Part shown: positions 1-10,973 of the stretch, in pieces | Layout of the letters: each line of letters starts with the position of its first letter | Numbering within the stretch: position 1 is the first letter of the stretch | Origin: Posidonia oceanica | Taxonomy: Eukaryota > Streptophyta > Magnoliopsida > Alismatales > Posidoniaceae | NCBI GenBank assembly: GCA_037176725.1 | Contig: JAZBRS010000074.1 | Coordinates: forward strand, 64,236,001 to 64,300,000 | DNA length: 64,000 bases | Direction: 5' to 3' | Position numbers and translations under genes: made by a program | Notes under the pieces: model-generated | Database searches by the model: none | Told to the model about the DNA's origin: nothing | Seen by the model: only the letters and a program-made list of their open reading frames with translations

Positions 1-1044
1 GAATAGACATCTAGGCTTGGGCACATCAAAGCAAACAGAAGGTGAAGACAGAAGCCGGCCCTAAAGATAGGGGTGTGCAGTCTAACTCTGCTCCTTCGGC
101 TCATCACATAGCAGACCCAAAGCCCGCATCCATCACAACCCGAACACCCTTCTTTTCACCTCCAAAATGGGGATAGCAAAAGCCTGACAAAAAAAAAGAG
201 AAAAAGAAATCAAACAAGCAAAGGAAAAAGAGAGAAGAGAAAAAAGAAAAAAAAGAGAGAGAAAAAGCAAGCAAAGAAAAGAAAAAAAGAAGGAAAAGGG
301 TTAGACAAGAATCAGCCCAAAAATACAGGCAATATCATCTCCCCGTGCCATATAAGAAATCCAAGGGTGTAAGCCTAAAAAGGGTCTACCACCTCCCTCC
401 AAAAACAAACACTTACCATCTCCTAGCCAGGGGCAGAGAAAGCCTGCACACCCATGAGGGAGAAATAAAAAAATGAGAGCAGAAAGAGTAGGTGTAGGTC
501 CTGAGAGCTTGACAGGTAGCCTTTCCTCACCCCACCACCACCTGTATACTGCCAACACCCGTTCCGAAGTGCCACCAGCAAGCTAAGAGTCTAAGTAGGG
601 CCCAGTGAGTCAGGGACCACTCCTTTCCTCTACAGCAGGCATCAAAGCATTCCGTATGCTGAGGGCACCAAAGCATACTAATCGTTTCTAGAGCATATCA
701 ACCTGCATCGCGCATACATACATCTCCAATCATCCCTTCCTTCTTATCAATCGTTCCGCTCTGCAACTTGCCTCGACTCTGAGACAGTACTTCTCGCCAA
801 GCACATGTTGACGCCGCTCGAGCTACGCTGGTCCAGATCTCCTACCAGTCCTCGCCCCTGTGTCAGCAAGACTGCAACAGAATTTCCTTTGATTATGTCT
901 GCTTAGCTGCTTAACTCTGATATTAACTACTGAACATATTGAACTGCTTTATCAGCCTCAGATTCTGCTCTCACTTAGATATTATATGCCTGTGTGATCT
1001 GACTATCTGCAACATTGATAACAGGTACCTTCAAGCTCTGCAGC
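1..1044 (+). other. element A internal leader, no gene recognised
   Basis: This stretch lies upstream of the plant-mobile-domain ORF. It contains an A/G-rich low-complexity tract (about 185-300) and otherwise unremarkable sequence. The open frames here are short and lack recognisable domains. It is probably untranslated internal sequence of element A. Confidence 0.5.
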
Positions 1045-2277
1045 ATGTGCCTATTTCACCCTGCGGCCTGCACCATGGGTTATCCAACTCTTGAAACCCC
1101 AGTGCACTGTTTTGAAGCCTTGCGGGGCTGGATTGGCAAGCTTACTCAAGAAGACTGCGAGAAGCTGCGCCTCTGGGATATACCTACAAAACTACTGAAA
1201 GCGGCTGATGTCGAAGTGAGTCGTCACCTTCTGTGCGCTGCCGCAAGATTCTGGAAGCCGGCGCACCATGTCTTCCACTTCGAAAGAACTGAACTGACAC
1301 CTACTCTGGAGGAGGTGCGCCGCATCTGTGGCTTCTCCCAACTGATGGGACCGCCCATTTTCATGAGATGCGACAAGTACATAGCGGTCCTCTACAAGCT
1401 ATCTAGGCTATTTACTGACCGGTGCCAGCAAAGACTGATCTGCACCAGCGGCCCCACGCCCATGTTGCGCCTGCACTACTTTGATGAGATCATAGACAAG
1501 TGCGCTGAACTCGGAGATGATCTGTGGCTTCAGAGATTTTTCACCTGATTTCTGGGAGAGCTAATATTCACTCATGGCCGGATGACAGTCGCGATAGAAA
1601 TTACAGAAATCGCACTAGCTGTGGTGACTAGGCAGGTCGATTTGGCACCAATCGTCTTAGCTGAAACATATTGCGGACTGGACCGCATCTCCCACCGCTA
1701 CCGCCACTTCCACGGTTGCGGAGTGTTAGTACAGATCTGGCTGGCTGCACACCTTGAACTGAACTTACTGCGCCCTCAGGGCCACATCATTGAAACATAT
1801 TGCAACAGCGGCCACGCCAGGACAATTAAAAAAGTCCTCGAAGAATACAAGAAGCTATCTGAGCTGACAGACGACACCGTCACGTGGCGCATCATCCCAC
1901 CTACGGCTGAGCCTTTCACTATTTTCTTCGATACCCGCGATGCGCAACTTGTGGTGCTGCCTGGATTCACTGGAGGCGTGGAGTATCACCCCATCCGGGT
2001 CATGCGGCAGTTCGGCCTCCAGTAGGGCGCTTTCATAGATAGCACAGCCCCAAGGCTCCTTCAAGCATATCCTTATGGATCAATATCTGCTACAACTAAG
2101 CTGGCTGATCTTATACAGCATGGAGTGCGGTCTACTGACCTGGCATCTGCACGAGGCTCGGGATGCACTCCCAAATATCTGACGGAGGTACAAGCATTCT
2201 GGCCTATCAATGAGATACCTCCTGGCCCTCCTCAGTTCCCTAACTCCCTAAAGGCAAAGAAAGCCCGGACCGACTAG
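1045..2277 (+). pseudogene. plant-mobile-domain-like (PMD/DUF7745-type) ORF, broken by two in-frame stops
   Basis: One reading frame runs from ATG 1045 to the TAG at 2275-2277 and would encode about 410 residues, but TGA at 1546-1548 and TAG at 2023-2025 interrupt it. Residues around HFERTELTPTLEEVRRICGF (about 1288-1347) match the hallmark of the plant mobile domain (aminotransferase-like/DUF7745 group). The tract after the first stop (FLGELIFTHGRMTVAIEI, then a W-x-A-x-H-L-E-L motif) continues the same fold. Homology-like sequence is continuous across both stops, so they look like point mutations. The first could be TGG to TGA. PMD proteins are known both as host MAIN/MAIL-type nuclear factors and as cargo of plant retrotransposons. 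Its position inside element A, upstream of the 3' arrays, favours captured cargo. There is no recognisable gag or pol beside it. The alternative ATG 1075 is also possible. Confidence 0.6.
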
Positions 2278-2735
2278 AGCGTCCACGTAACTGCCTGCTT
2301 ATCTTATGCTGTAAACTTTTGGCCTGCTACAGGTATATAATCAAGTTCAATCAATACAAAGGCGTTCTGAGCCACCTGTTTGCATTCCAAATCTGCTACA
2401 AGTGCATGCATGAACATAGCAATCATAACTATAGGGCCCTTGGCCAGACTTACTGTCGGACACCGCAGGAAAGTCCTCATCAATCAACCCAAGTGCTGAC
2501 CCATGACATTTGAGCAAGCAAAGCTGCCGGGCACCGTCATCCGGATCTTCATCAGCGGGCTGGCACCCCCAACTACCCGGCAATAGGTCCGTCAACCTGT
2601 CATCCTTGGCTGGCACCCCCAACTGCCCGGCGATAGGTCCGTCATCCTGTCATCATCCTCAGGCTGGTACCCCAAACTACTCGTCTGGCAAACACGATAG
2701 TTTTGTCTTCACCCTCTGCTTTTGATGCCAAGAAT
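2278..2735 (+). repeat. short tandem repeats with GGCTGGCACCCCCAACTACC motif
   Basis: About 2.5 diverged copies of a ~48-60 bp unit lie at 2550-2690, each with a GGCTGGCACCCCCAAC-like start followed by a CCCGGC(A/G)ATAGGTCCGTC stretch. Related single copies with GGCTGGCAGCCCTAACTACC occur in element B at about 22336-22620, so this is a shared 3' UTR module. The rest of the stretch shows nothing coding. Confidence 0.55.
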
Positions 2736-2746
2736 GCGCTGGCCAA

Positions 2747-2773
2747 CCCCTGGTATCATCCTGATACTAGGGG
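2747..2773 (+). repeat. CCCCTGGTATCA near-perfect hairpin
   Basis: The arms CCCCTGGTATCA and TGATACTAGGGG pair at 11 of 12 positions around a 3-nt loop. A GGCATCTTTT tail follows. The same module is found in element B at 20506, 22250 and 22417, so the structure has been kept between two elements. Confidence 0.7.
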
Positions 2774-2857
2774 CATCTTTTGATCGCCCCCTAGTATCAT
2801 TCTCCCTCTCTCTCCCTTATGATATTCCTGGTATCATGAGATGATTCACCCTCGTGA

Positions 2858-3480
2858 AACTTATTCACTTGCCGACCGATAAGTCCGATATCTTATCATT
2901 TCTCTCCCTTTGCCGGCCGATAAGTCCGATATCTTATCATTCCTTCATCCTCTCTTTGCCGGCCGATAAGTCCGATATCTTATCATTCTATTTTTTTATT
3001 CATTTGCTGGCTGATAAGTTCGATATCTTATCATCTCTCTCCCTTTGCCGGTCGATAAGTCCGATATCTTATCATTCCTTTATCCTCTCTTTGCCGGCCG
3101 ATAAGTCCGATATCTTATCATTCTATTCTTTTATTCATTTGCCGGCCGATAAGTCTGATATCTTATCATCTCTCTCCCTTTGCCGGCCGATAAGTCCGAT
3201 ATCTTATCATTCCTTTACCCTCTCTTTGCTAGCCGATAAGTTCGATATCTTATCATTCTATTCTTTTATTCATTTGCCGGTCGATAAGTCCGATATCTTA
3301 TCATCTCTCTCCCTTTGCCGGTCGATAAGTCCGATATCTTATCATTCCTTCATCCCCTCTTTGCCAGCCGATAGGTCCAATATCTTATTATTCTATTCTT
3401 TTATTCATTTGCCGGTCGATAAGTCCGATATCTTATCACCCCTTTCCCTTTGCCGGCCAATAAGTCCGATATCTTATCAA
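2858..3480 (+). repeat. tandem array 1: ~14 copies of a GATAAG..CTTATC hairpin unit
   Basis: Units of roughly 38-48 bp carry the core CCGATAAGTCCGATATCTTATC. Three alternating spacers (CATCTCTCTCCCTTTG, CATTCCTTTATCCTCTCTTTG and CATTCTATTCTTTTATTCATTTG types) give a higher-order repeat of three units. Each core can form a 6-bp stem GATAAG/CTTATC with an 8-nt loop. The 259-residue open frame over this array is a consequence of the repeat and not a gene. Confidence 0.9.
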
Positions 3481-3606
3481 ACTTTTTCTTATCAATCTCT
3501 TTTAATCAATCAATCACTCTTTTCCTTATCAATCAATCAATCAATCACTCTTTTTCTCATCAATCAATCACTCTTTTCCTTATCAATTAATCAATCAATC
3601 AATCAC
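3481..3606 (+). repeat. AATC/TCAA low-complexity repeat
   Basis: Runs of ATCAATCAATCAATC separated by ACTCTTTTCCTTATC link the two hairpin arrays of element A. Confidence 0.85.
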
Positions 3607-4645
3607 TGCTCTTTCCGGTTGATAGGACCGTAAACTATCATCTTGGGTTGATATCCTATCTAGCCCGCAGTTGTGTTATACAGCTGACATCCAGTAACTA
3701 TCCCTCATAATTGCACTTTCTGGTTGATAGGACCGTAAACTATCATTCTCTGGCTGATGATCCAAAACTCATCTGGGCTGATATCCAAAACTATCACTTG
3801 CAATTACGTTATACGGCTGATATCCAGTAACTATCCCTTGCAATTGCTCTTTCCGGTTGATAGGACCGTAAACTATCGCTCCCATTTTATAGGTCCGTAA
3901 ACTATCACTCTCAGTTGATAGGCCCGTAAACTATCGCTCCCGGTTGATAGGACCGTAAACTATCACTTGCAATTGCATTATACAACTGATAACCAGTAAC
4001 TATCCCTCATGATTGCGCTTTCCGATTGATAGGACCGTAAACTATCGCTCCCGGTTGATAGGTCCGTAAACTATCGCTTCCGATTGATAGGCCCGTAAAC
4101 TATCGCTCTTAGTTGATAGGCTCGTAAACTATCGCTTCCGGTTGATAGGACCGTAAACTATCACTGCGCCAATCATGTTATATGGCTGATATCTAGTAAC
4201 TATCACTCGCAAATGCCCTTTCCGGTTGATAGGACCGTAAACTATCGCTCTCGGTTGATAAGCCCGTAAACTATCGCTTCCGGTTGATAGGACCGTAAAC
4301 TATCATTCTCTGGCATTTGCGTTATACGGCTGATAACCAGTAACTATCACTCATGGATTGTGCTTTCCGGTTGATAGGACCGTAAACTATCGCTCCCGGT
4401 TGATAGGCCCGTAAACTATCGCTTCCGGTTGATAGGACCGTAAACTATCCTGCACAATCATGTTTTATAGCTGATATCCAGTAACTATCACTCACAACTG
4501 CTTCCGGTTGATAGGTCCGTAAACTATCGCTTCCGGTTGATAGGTCCGTAAACTATCGCTTCCGGTTGATAGGTCCGTAAACTATCGCTTCCGGTTGATA
4601 GGACCGTAAACTATCCGACCGATAAGCCCGACACCTTATCACCCT
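3607..4645 (+). repeat. tandem array 2: ~21 copies of a GATAG..CTATC hairpin unit
   Basis: Units of about 30-36 bp carry the core TTGATAGGACCGTAAACTATC, usually with a CGCTTCCGG or CGCTCCCGG spacer. Every ~150-200 bp they are broken by a related GGCTGATATCCAGTAACTATC module. The stem is GATAG/CTATC with a 9-nt loop. The array closes with one GATAAG..CTTATC unit at about 4620-4640, which links it to array 1. The bases varying within the loop (GGACC, GGTCC, GGCCC) leave the stem unchanged. Confidence 0.9.
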
Positions 4646-5144
4646 CTTCGAGCGACTTTGTCCTAGGAAGGCAAAGTCCCGCATCCCTTTGCGATGGGAG
4701 AGTCGGCCCCTCTCCCTCGCACTCCTTTTCGCTAGCTTGCTCCCCGGGCGGGGACAAGCTGCACTTTTCTTTCTCGCCTTGTCGCGCAAGTTTGGCCTGC
4801 CTACCGGGTCTTTGCGCCACATCGCGTTTCTCTTTTGGCATTCTTCTTTTGCATCATCTTTGCACTTCCTTTTTCTAGCACTGCATACTAGTTCATCAAA
4901 TATCATCTGTGTTGCATCAGCATTCTTAGCTGTACTAACTTTTGCACTAACATTTGCATTGGCATGCATTGCATTCATTGCATCTCATCCATCTGCACCT
5001 GCACTTTGCATTACGGCGACAAACTACGACTTTCGGTGCATCCGTCGAATAAGTAACTCACGCCAATAGCAATCATCTACTCCGTCAGTTAGATGGGGTG
5101 TCTTGTCAACCCTGAGCAGTGACCTCGCTTCGCTTGACCTCACT
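4646..5144 (+). other. element A 3' UTR upstream of the PPT
   Basis: This is non-coding 3' sequence matching the equivalent part of element B (about 23290-23491). Shared landmarks are GCATTTGCATTGGCAT-type repeats, CGACTTTCGGTGCATCC, and TCTTGTCAACCCTGAGCAG. Open frames on both strands here are shadows of the repeats. Confidence 0.65.
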
Positions 5145-5158
5145 CAGGGAGGGGCATC
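5145..5158 (+). promoter_or_regulatory. polypurine tract of element A
   Basis: The tract CAGGGAGGGGCATC directly precedes the LTR start TGTTGACACC. The same sequence precedes the 3' LTR of element B. PPTs prime plus-strand DNA synthesis in LTR retrotransposons. Its 5' end lies within the CTCAGGG arm of an inverted repeat with CCCTGAG (5110-5116). Confidence 0.85.
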
Positions 5159-6619
5159 TGTTGACACCCCATTTTGGCAGGCTTGAATCAATTGGAAACC
5201 TCTGGTGGCTTCTGGATCCAAATCTAAGTCCAAACCTACACATTCCTTTTCATCCTTCTTTCCAAAACTAGCCCAAACTTAACCTAGAATCACACCTCTT
5301 TCCCAAGTCCAAAACCTATCCAAAAACCATAGGAAAACTCACCATTCCCAACTTAGCAAACCTACCCAAAAACCCTCAAATTTTCAAACCAAAACCACTC
5401 CCAAAAATCATAGAAAATCTAGGTAAAACTACCATTTTTCTACACCTCAAAACCCATTCAAAACTTTCCCAAAAACAAACCCAAACCCTAGGTCCAATAC
5501 TAGAGACCCTAGACCACACACTCCCCAAATTTCACCCCTTTTCTAAACCTCTAACCCCTTCATTTCATCAAATTATCCTTTTCTCTCTCCTGATTATTCT
5601 TTTCTTTCTCCTCTCTCTCCCATGATTATCCTCCTTTTAACCACCTTCTCTCCGTTCTTCTTGCCTGGCTGTAGGCCCCCTTGTGCATTTATCTCTTCTG
5701 AATCTTATTTGTATTTTTATCTTATTTTTAGCATTTTCTTTGACTTTCAAAAAATTATTTTCTTTCAACTCTTCCTTTTCCTCTTTACTTCTTCATTTCT
5801 CCTTTTCCTTCTTCCTTTTTCTTTTCTTTTCCTCTCTTCTACTAAATCCCTAAAAAACCCTTAAAAACATCTAAAACTCTGAAACAAAAGGAAAACAAAC
5901 CAAAACCCTAAGAAAAATAATTAAAAACATTAAACAAACAACAAAAAACAAAAACCTAACTAAATCTAACTAAAACTAAAAACTAAGAATGCAAACTTAA
6001 AAAAGGTAAAACAAACAAAAAGAAAATGCTGTAAAATCAAGGAAAAAACCAAAATGTAATCAAAACAAGCAAAAGAAGAAAACCTACTAAAAACAATCAA
6101 GAAACAAATCCTAAAAGGAAAGAAAACAATTAAAAAATGCTAAGGCAAGTAATTAAGAGAAAAAACTTAATTTAACAATCCTAAAAAGAAACAATTTGAA
6201 AACCTAATTAAAAAGAAAAAACAAACAATCAAAAATCTAAAAACACTTAATTAAAAACTTAACAAGAAAACTTAACTAAAAAAAATATTAAAAGAACTTA
6301 ACAAACAAAATCAAAAACAAATCAAAGAAGACTTAAGAAAAAAGACTAAAATCAAAAAACTAAAACTTATCTTAATTAATTTTAAAAAAATCCATTAAAA
6401 AAATCCTAATTAAAAATACCAACTTAACGAGAAAAACTTGACTAAAGGAAAAACAATTAAAAAACCTTAACAAACATTTAAACAAAATCAAAAAATGAAT
6501 TAAAAGAAAACTTAAAGATAATCCTAAAAAAGACAAAGCTAAAACTTTTCTTAATTAACTAATTAAAAAACAATCATATAAAAACCAAACTAAAATCCTA
6601 ACTTAAACACAACCACTTT

Positions 6620-6950
6620 AAAAATCTTTTCTATTTCTATTTTTATTTTTATTTTTATTTTTATTTTAATTTTTCTTCCCCTTCTTCCTTTCTTTTTCTT
6701 CTTCTTCCTTTCTTCTTCTTTCTTTTCCAACTTTTCCTTTCTTTTTTCTGGTCCGGTCCATCAGGCCTTTCTCCCCTCCTTTCTATTTTTTTCTCTTATT
6801 TTTTTTTTCCTCCGCACAAGGCCCAGCCCACACCTTCCTCCTCCTCTTCCCTCCTTCTTCTTCTCCTTCTTCCTCAGCTTCTTCTCCCGCCAGCTCTCTG
6901 ACTCTTCTTCAAATTCGATTTCAATTCTCCCTCCCGATCACCTCAGCACC
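6620..6950 (+). repeat. polypyrimidine (TTTTA/TTC) tract in LTR A
   Basis: A (TTTTA)n-like run is followed by TTC/CTT-rich sequence and then by the GC-rich leader. LTR D has a counterpart at about 37030-37560. It lies where a promoter would be expected, but no clear TATA box was identified in this copy. Confidence 0.6.
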
Positions 6951-8729
6951 AGCTCACTTCCTCCTCTCTCAGCTCTCAGCGGATCTCCTGGGGGGGCATT
7001 AATTGCCCGTCGCCTCGCCGACCGCTGCTCCATCAGCTCCAGTATCGCCCGCGCAGTACCCAATCGAGCAGCCCGTTAAAGCCTCAACCCTTCTCCCCCT
7101 CCCACACCTTTTTTGGCATTCTGAGAGAACCCCAGAGCGAGCGTGAGAAGCCTCCAGCTTTCCTCCTCCTTCTCTCTGCAAGAATTCAGAGCTTTCTCCC
7201 TCCCACCAGCCCTCCTTCAAGCCAGCAAAAAATCCAACCCAGAGCTTCACCAATCTTCCAGCAATCTCCTCCTTCCATCGCTTTTTTTCGTCTTCCAGAG
7301 AGAGTGAGGGAATCCAGAGCGGAGAGCACCTGAAATTCCCCTTCTTCCCTTCTGCAGAACAGCCCTCTTCCTCCTCTTCCTTTCCACCCAAACCAGAGCC
7401 TCCATCCTCAGCAAAACCACTCCCAATTCCATCCCCAATCTCACCGAGACAACCACCACTTCAGCCCACCATTCCACAGCCGATACACCCCTGAAATCGC
7501 CCCCGAACCACCTGAAAACACCCACAGCAACCCATCACCATTTCCTCCAAAATTCCCAACACTGCAACCCACTAAACCTTCCTAAACTCCATCATCATAC
7601 TCCCTGAAACATCACCTTCCCAACCCCACTAAGCTTCACCTTCAACCCTCACCACAGACTGAACCCACCACAGCAAACACCTGCACCCAATTCTGCCAGA
7701 AAATCTGAACGATCACCATCTCCTTCTCCAGCAAACCACGACCTAATCTAAGCACCCAGAACCCATCACCAGACCTCCAGCAAGTCACCGGCACCCTCCA
7801 ATTGAGCTGGAGAGTAGCAGACACCCTCCCCCACCTCCGGTTGCTTCTTGAGCACCCACTGAAGCCAGTTTTCGCGCCGGCCGTTGAAGCTTTGCTCCGA
7901 GCATCTGGGAAGCACCGAAGCACATCACTGAGGAGATCCGGACCCTCTTTCGCGGGGCCAGCACCGCCGTTGACCCGTCTTCTCCGGTGAGTCCGCGACT
8001 GGAAACGCCGCTCCGTGAGTAGAACCAGCTTCCGTCGATCGCCCGCGAACCGCACGGACTCCAGCAACTCTCCTGTAGCCTCAGAATGCCACGACGACAC
8101 GCCAATCGTCTTCCTCATCTCCGAGCAGGTCTGCAGACCTCCGACGCCGCTTCCGGTGATCTCCAGACCGCGTCGCAGCTCGCCGATGCTGCTCCGAGGT
8201 CCGCCAACCTTCGGTGAAGGTCGCCCGCCGTCCCACGCCTCACCAGCATCCCTCTGCCACCCTCGACGTCTGCTGGTAGCAACTGCTACAGTGGTCGTCG
8301 ATCTGGTTTTTTACTGTAGCTTTATTTTTCCGTTACTTAGCTAATTTGCCATAAATTGCATTTTCTGCTCCTGTTTTTAGTTTATTACATTCTGGTCCTG
8401 CCTTCGTTTATGATTCATTTAATTCTGAATTTAAATCTTATTAAATTACATGAAAAACATAAAAAACTGTCTAATTGCATGTTAGTCCTTCTACTGTGTT
8501 TTTCTTTTAAGTTTATTTTAGTTCAGGCCCTGCAGCTTTTTATTATTGCATGTCAGTCCTTTAATTAATAATCTGATTTAATGCTTTAAGTTTATCTTAG
8601 TAAATTGCATTTGTGAACCCTGTTTTTCCCTCTATTTACATTTTAGTCCTCTGATCTGTTGATTATGCATTTATTTTTCATCTTTTCTTACTGCATTGCA
8701 TTATTTCCCCCATGCATTTTAATTTTTGC

Positions 8730-9200
8730 ATATAGGTCCTCCATATTCATACACAGCATCTGTTAAATGCATATTTTTGCTTATAAAATTGCATTTTAGA
8801 CCCTGTATGTTTTAAAATTGCACATAGGTCCTCTGCATGTTTATAAAACTCATTTAAATGCATATTTTTGCTTATAAAATTGCATTTTAGACCCTACATA
8901 TTTAAAAATTGCACATAGGTCCTCTGTTTGCATTCACAGACCATTTAAGACCACATTTTTGCTTATAAAATTGCATTTCAACCCTTGCATATTTCAAAAT
9001 TACATGTTAATCCTCCATATGATTTCAAAACTTACTCTAATGCATGTTTACCTTGTAAAATTGCATTTTAAACCCTGTATTTTGCAAAATTGCACTCAGA
9101 CCCTCTAGTTTTCAAAAATCTTGCATATAAGCCCCTAATTTTTCAAAATCTTTGCATTTATGTCCCACTTTTTTAAAATTTGCACATAGGCTCCCAAGTT
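8730..9200 (+). repeat. ~100-bp AT-rich tandem repeats in LTR A
   Basis: Diverged units carry TTGCTTATAAAATTGCATTT, then an AGACCCTGTATG-like stretch and AAATTGCACATAGGTCCTC. The region looks intron-like because it is T-rich between a donor-like site and later GC-richer sequence. Analogous but different units occupy LTR B2 and LTR D. Confidence 0.7.
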
Positions 9201-9969
9201 TTCTGAAAAGTCATTCTTAGGTCCTTTTCTTGCATTCTTGCATGCATTGCACTCATGCATCTTTGCATTTGGCATTCTTGCACACACTTAAGCACACTTA
9301 GCTCCTATTTACATGGGAGGACCTGTTTTGCACACCCCTAAGACCTCCTGTACACCTAGATCCATTCTTCTCCCCTGTTCTGGCCCCTCTGCCTTGAAGC
9401 TGAGATATCTTTTGATCTGGCTGTCGGATCTTCTCAACCAAACTACCTGGACGACCCCGGCGGAGCGCTCTTCAACATGGACCAAGCAATTCTCAGATCA
9501 GGCTTCAGGTTTCCAAGGTAAGTCCTTCTGAACCCCTGCACAGCATTCATTTGCACACCATTTGCATTGCATGCATTGTTTTTGCTTTCTGATTTCTCGA
9601 GCATGTAGATTAGGACTCCCTCTTCCTGTCTATCATGTCTATTTCCCATTTCGCGTACTCTTGGCATTTTCGTGTTGTGTTTCCCCTAGATTCACCACTA
9701 ATTGTAACTTTCTTCTCCCTTTTCCACGATCCGATCGCATCGCGAGCTTTTGGCAGCGTGCGAGACATATCGTGGGACACTTTGGTGGGAAACAGTCGCA
9801 GAACAGTGGTAATCCTTCCACTTGCTTCCTTTCCCCTTTGTAGGTCATCACACCTACTTTACGCGGTCCTCAAATAGCGCTCGTTCTCACACTTGCGCTG
9901 TTTTGCTTCCCCTTTGCTTCTCTTGCTCTTCCTCTTTGCATCTGCATTCACATGGCTTTCACGATGATT

Positions 9970-10330
9970 TATCTCGTTTTGCTTTTGGCACCGTTTTGCA
10001 TGCCTGCTTTGCTTTTGGCACCGTTTTGCGTGTCCGCTTTCCTTTTGGCACCGTTTTGCGCACCCGCTTTCTCTTTGGCAACGTTTTGCGTGCTAGCTTT
10101 GCTTTTTCGCACTTTTTATGTGCCGCTCTTGTTTATTGCACCATTTTGCGTGCTGGCTTTGCTTTTTCGCACCGTTTTGCGTGTCGCTCTTGTTTCTAGC
10201 ACCGTTTTGCGTGCTGGCTTTGTTTTCTTGCACCGTTTCGTCTGCCGCTTCCGTTTCTCGCATCATTTCGCGCATTTTACGTCGTTTTCTCTTGCATGTC
10301 GCCTGCACTGCTTGGTTTTACCGCCGTTTT
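9970..10330 (+). repeat. ~30-bp GGCACCGTTTTGC tandem array in LTR A
   Basis: About ten diverged copies of a unit containing TTTTGGCACCGTTTTGCGTG are present. The period is near 30 bp, so open frames run through in several phases. Those frames are low-complexity and are not treated as genes. Confidence 0.8.
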
Positions 10331-10973
10331 GCTTTTTCGCTTGCATTTGCATATAGGGCAGTGATGCTTACTGCCTAGAGTTCTCACGAGCCAGGTTTCG
10401 ACCGGTTCGGAACACAGACAGCGTTGCTGAGCACTTAGACTGCACGTTTACTTTCCTGCATTGCATCCCATCACTTAGAGCACACCTTTGAGCATTCATT
10501 CAGACATTCATTGGCATTTAGGCATTCAAACCTGCATTTTCCGGTATATGCGAGCGTAAGCCTAGAAAGACCGATTCTTGGGCGTGTCGGGGGTGCCTAA
10601 TACCTTCCCCGCACGTAATAGGAGTCCTTGCCCAGTCTTTTGGCCTGTAATGACCATATTGCCCTTATCCTAGACATGAGTCATCTCATTTGCATTTGTT
10701 TTCCTTTGCATTACTTTGCATTGCATCCTTTGCTTGGTTTTGCGTGTTAACTCGCGCATTTCCCCCGATTTTCCTTGTCTCCCGATAATAGACACGGTGG
10801 CGACTCTGAATTGTCTTATCTTCTTCTTTTCTTATCTTTTCTCCTCTATTTTAAGTGTTTTCGAGTTGAGGCCTCTTCCTCGGACATAGCCGCTTATAGT
10901 GAGCCTGATTCCGATCGGTGCATGCGAGCTTCTGGCAGTGTGCATGGACGATCTGAACACCAGGATTACTACA

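Larger units (their letters stand above)
1..10973 (+). mobile_element. Tat/Ogre-like non-autonomous LTR retrotransposon A (5' part outside window)
   Basis: This entry covers the right-hand part of a very large LTR retrotransposon. Within the window it holds about 5.16 kb of internal sequence, a purine-rich PPT (5145-5158) and a 5.8 kb 3' LTR starting TGTTGACACCCCATTTTG. The 3' UTR and PPT match element B closely, so A and B belong to one family. The internal region holds one broken plant-mobile-domain ORF and large tandem arrays, and no integrase, RT or RNase H motif was seen, so it would depend on proteins from elsewhere. The Tat/Ogre assignment rests on the long LTRs, on the related PBS TGGCGACTCCGC seen in B and C, and on the PPT. 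The 5' LTR and the left target duplication are not in the window. Confidence 0.75.
5159..10973 (+). mobile_element. 3' LTR of element A (5.8 kb)
   Basis: The LTR starts TGTTGACACCCCATTTTG after the PPT and ends ..GGATTACTACA, followed by a switch to unrelated sequence. Its parts in order are: a C/A-rich U3 with CCCTAA-like motifs; an A-rich then CT-rich stretch (about 5870-6950); a GC-rich, possibly transcribed leader (about 6960-8300); a T-rich region with ~100-bp repeats (8340-9250); a GC-richer block ending in a strong donor-like AAG/GTAAGTCC at about 9518; a 30-bp tandem array (9970-10330); and the conserved terminal block (about 10566-10640). LTRs B2 and D show the same order. Small open frames inside show no domain. 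Confidence 0.75.

Noticed and set aside
2854..3633. 259-residue plus-strand ORF rich in ADKSDILSF repeats
   Set aside because: It is a read-through of the GATAAG..CTTATC tandem array. It has no domain and no support beyond the repeat period.
2858..4645. Regular repeats with spacers, superficially CRISPR-like
   Set aside because: Spacers are themselves repeated, the sequence is a plant retrotransposon, and no cas gene is possible in this context.
4553..5069. 141- and 126-residue ORFs in the 3' UTR of element A
   Set aside because: They are short, overlap on opposite strands, and match no family. The region is conserved with B as non-coding 3' UTR.
7642..8344. Several 60-158-residue ORFs on both strands in the GC-rich part of LTR A
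   Set aside because: GC-rich leader sequence produces overlapping open frames. None has a domain or is preserved in LTRs B2 or D.
9822..10378. Cys/Phe-rich ORFs resembling membrane proteins
   Set aside because: They are produced by the 30-bp GGCACCGTTTTGC array inside LTR A.
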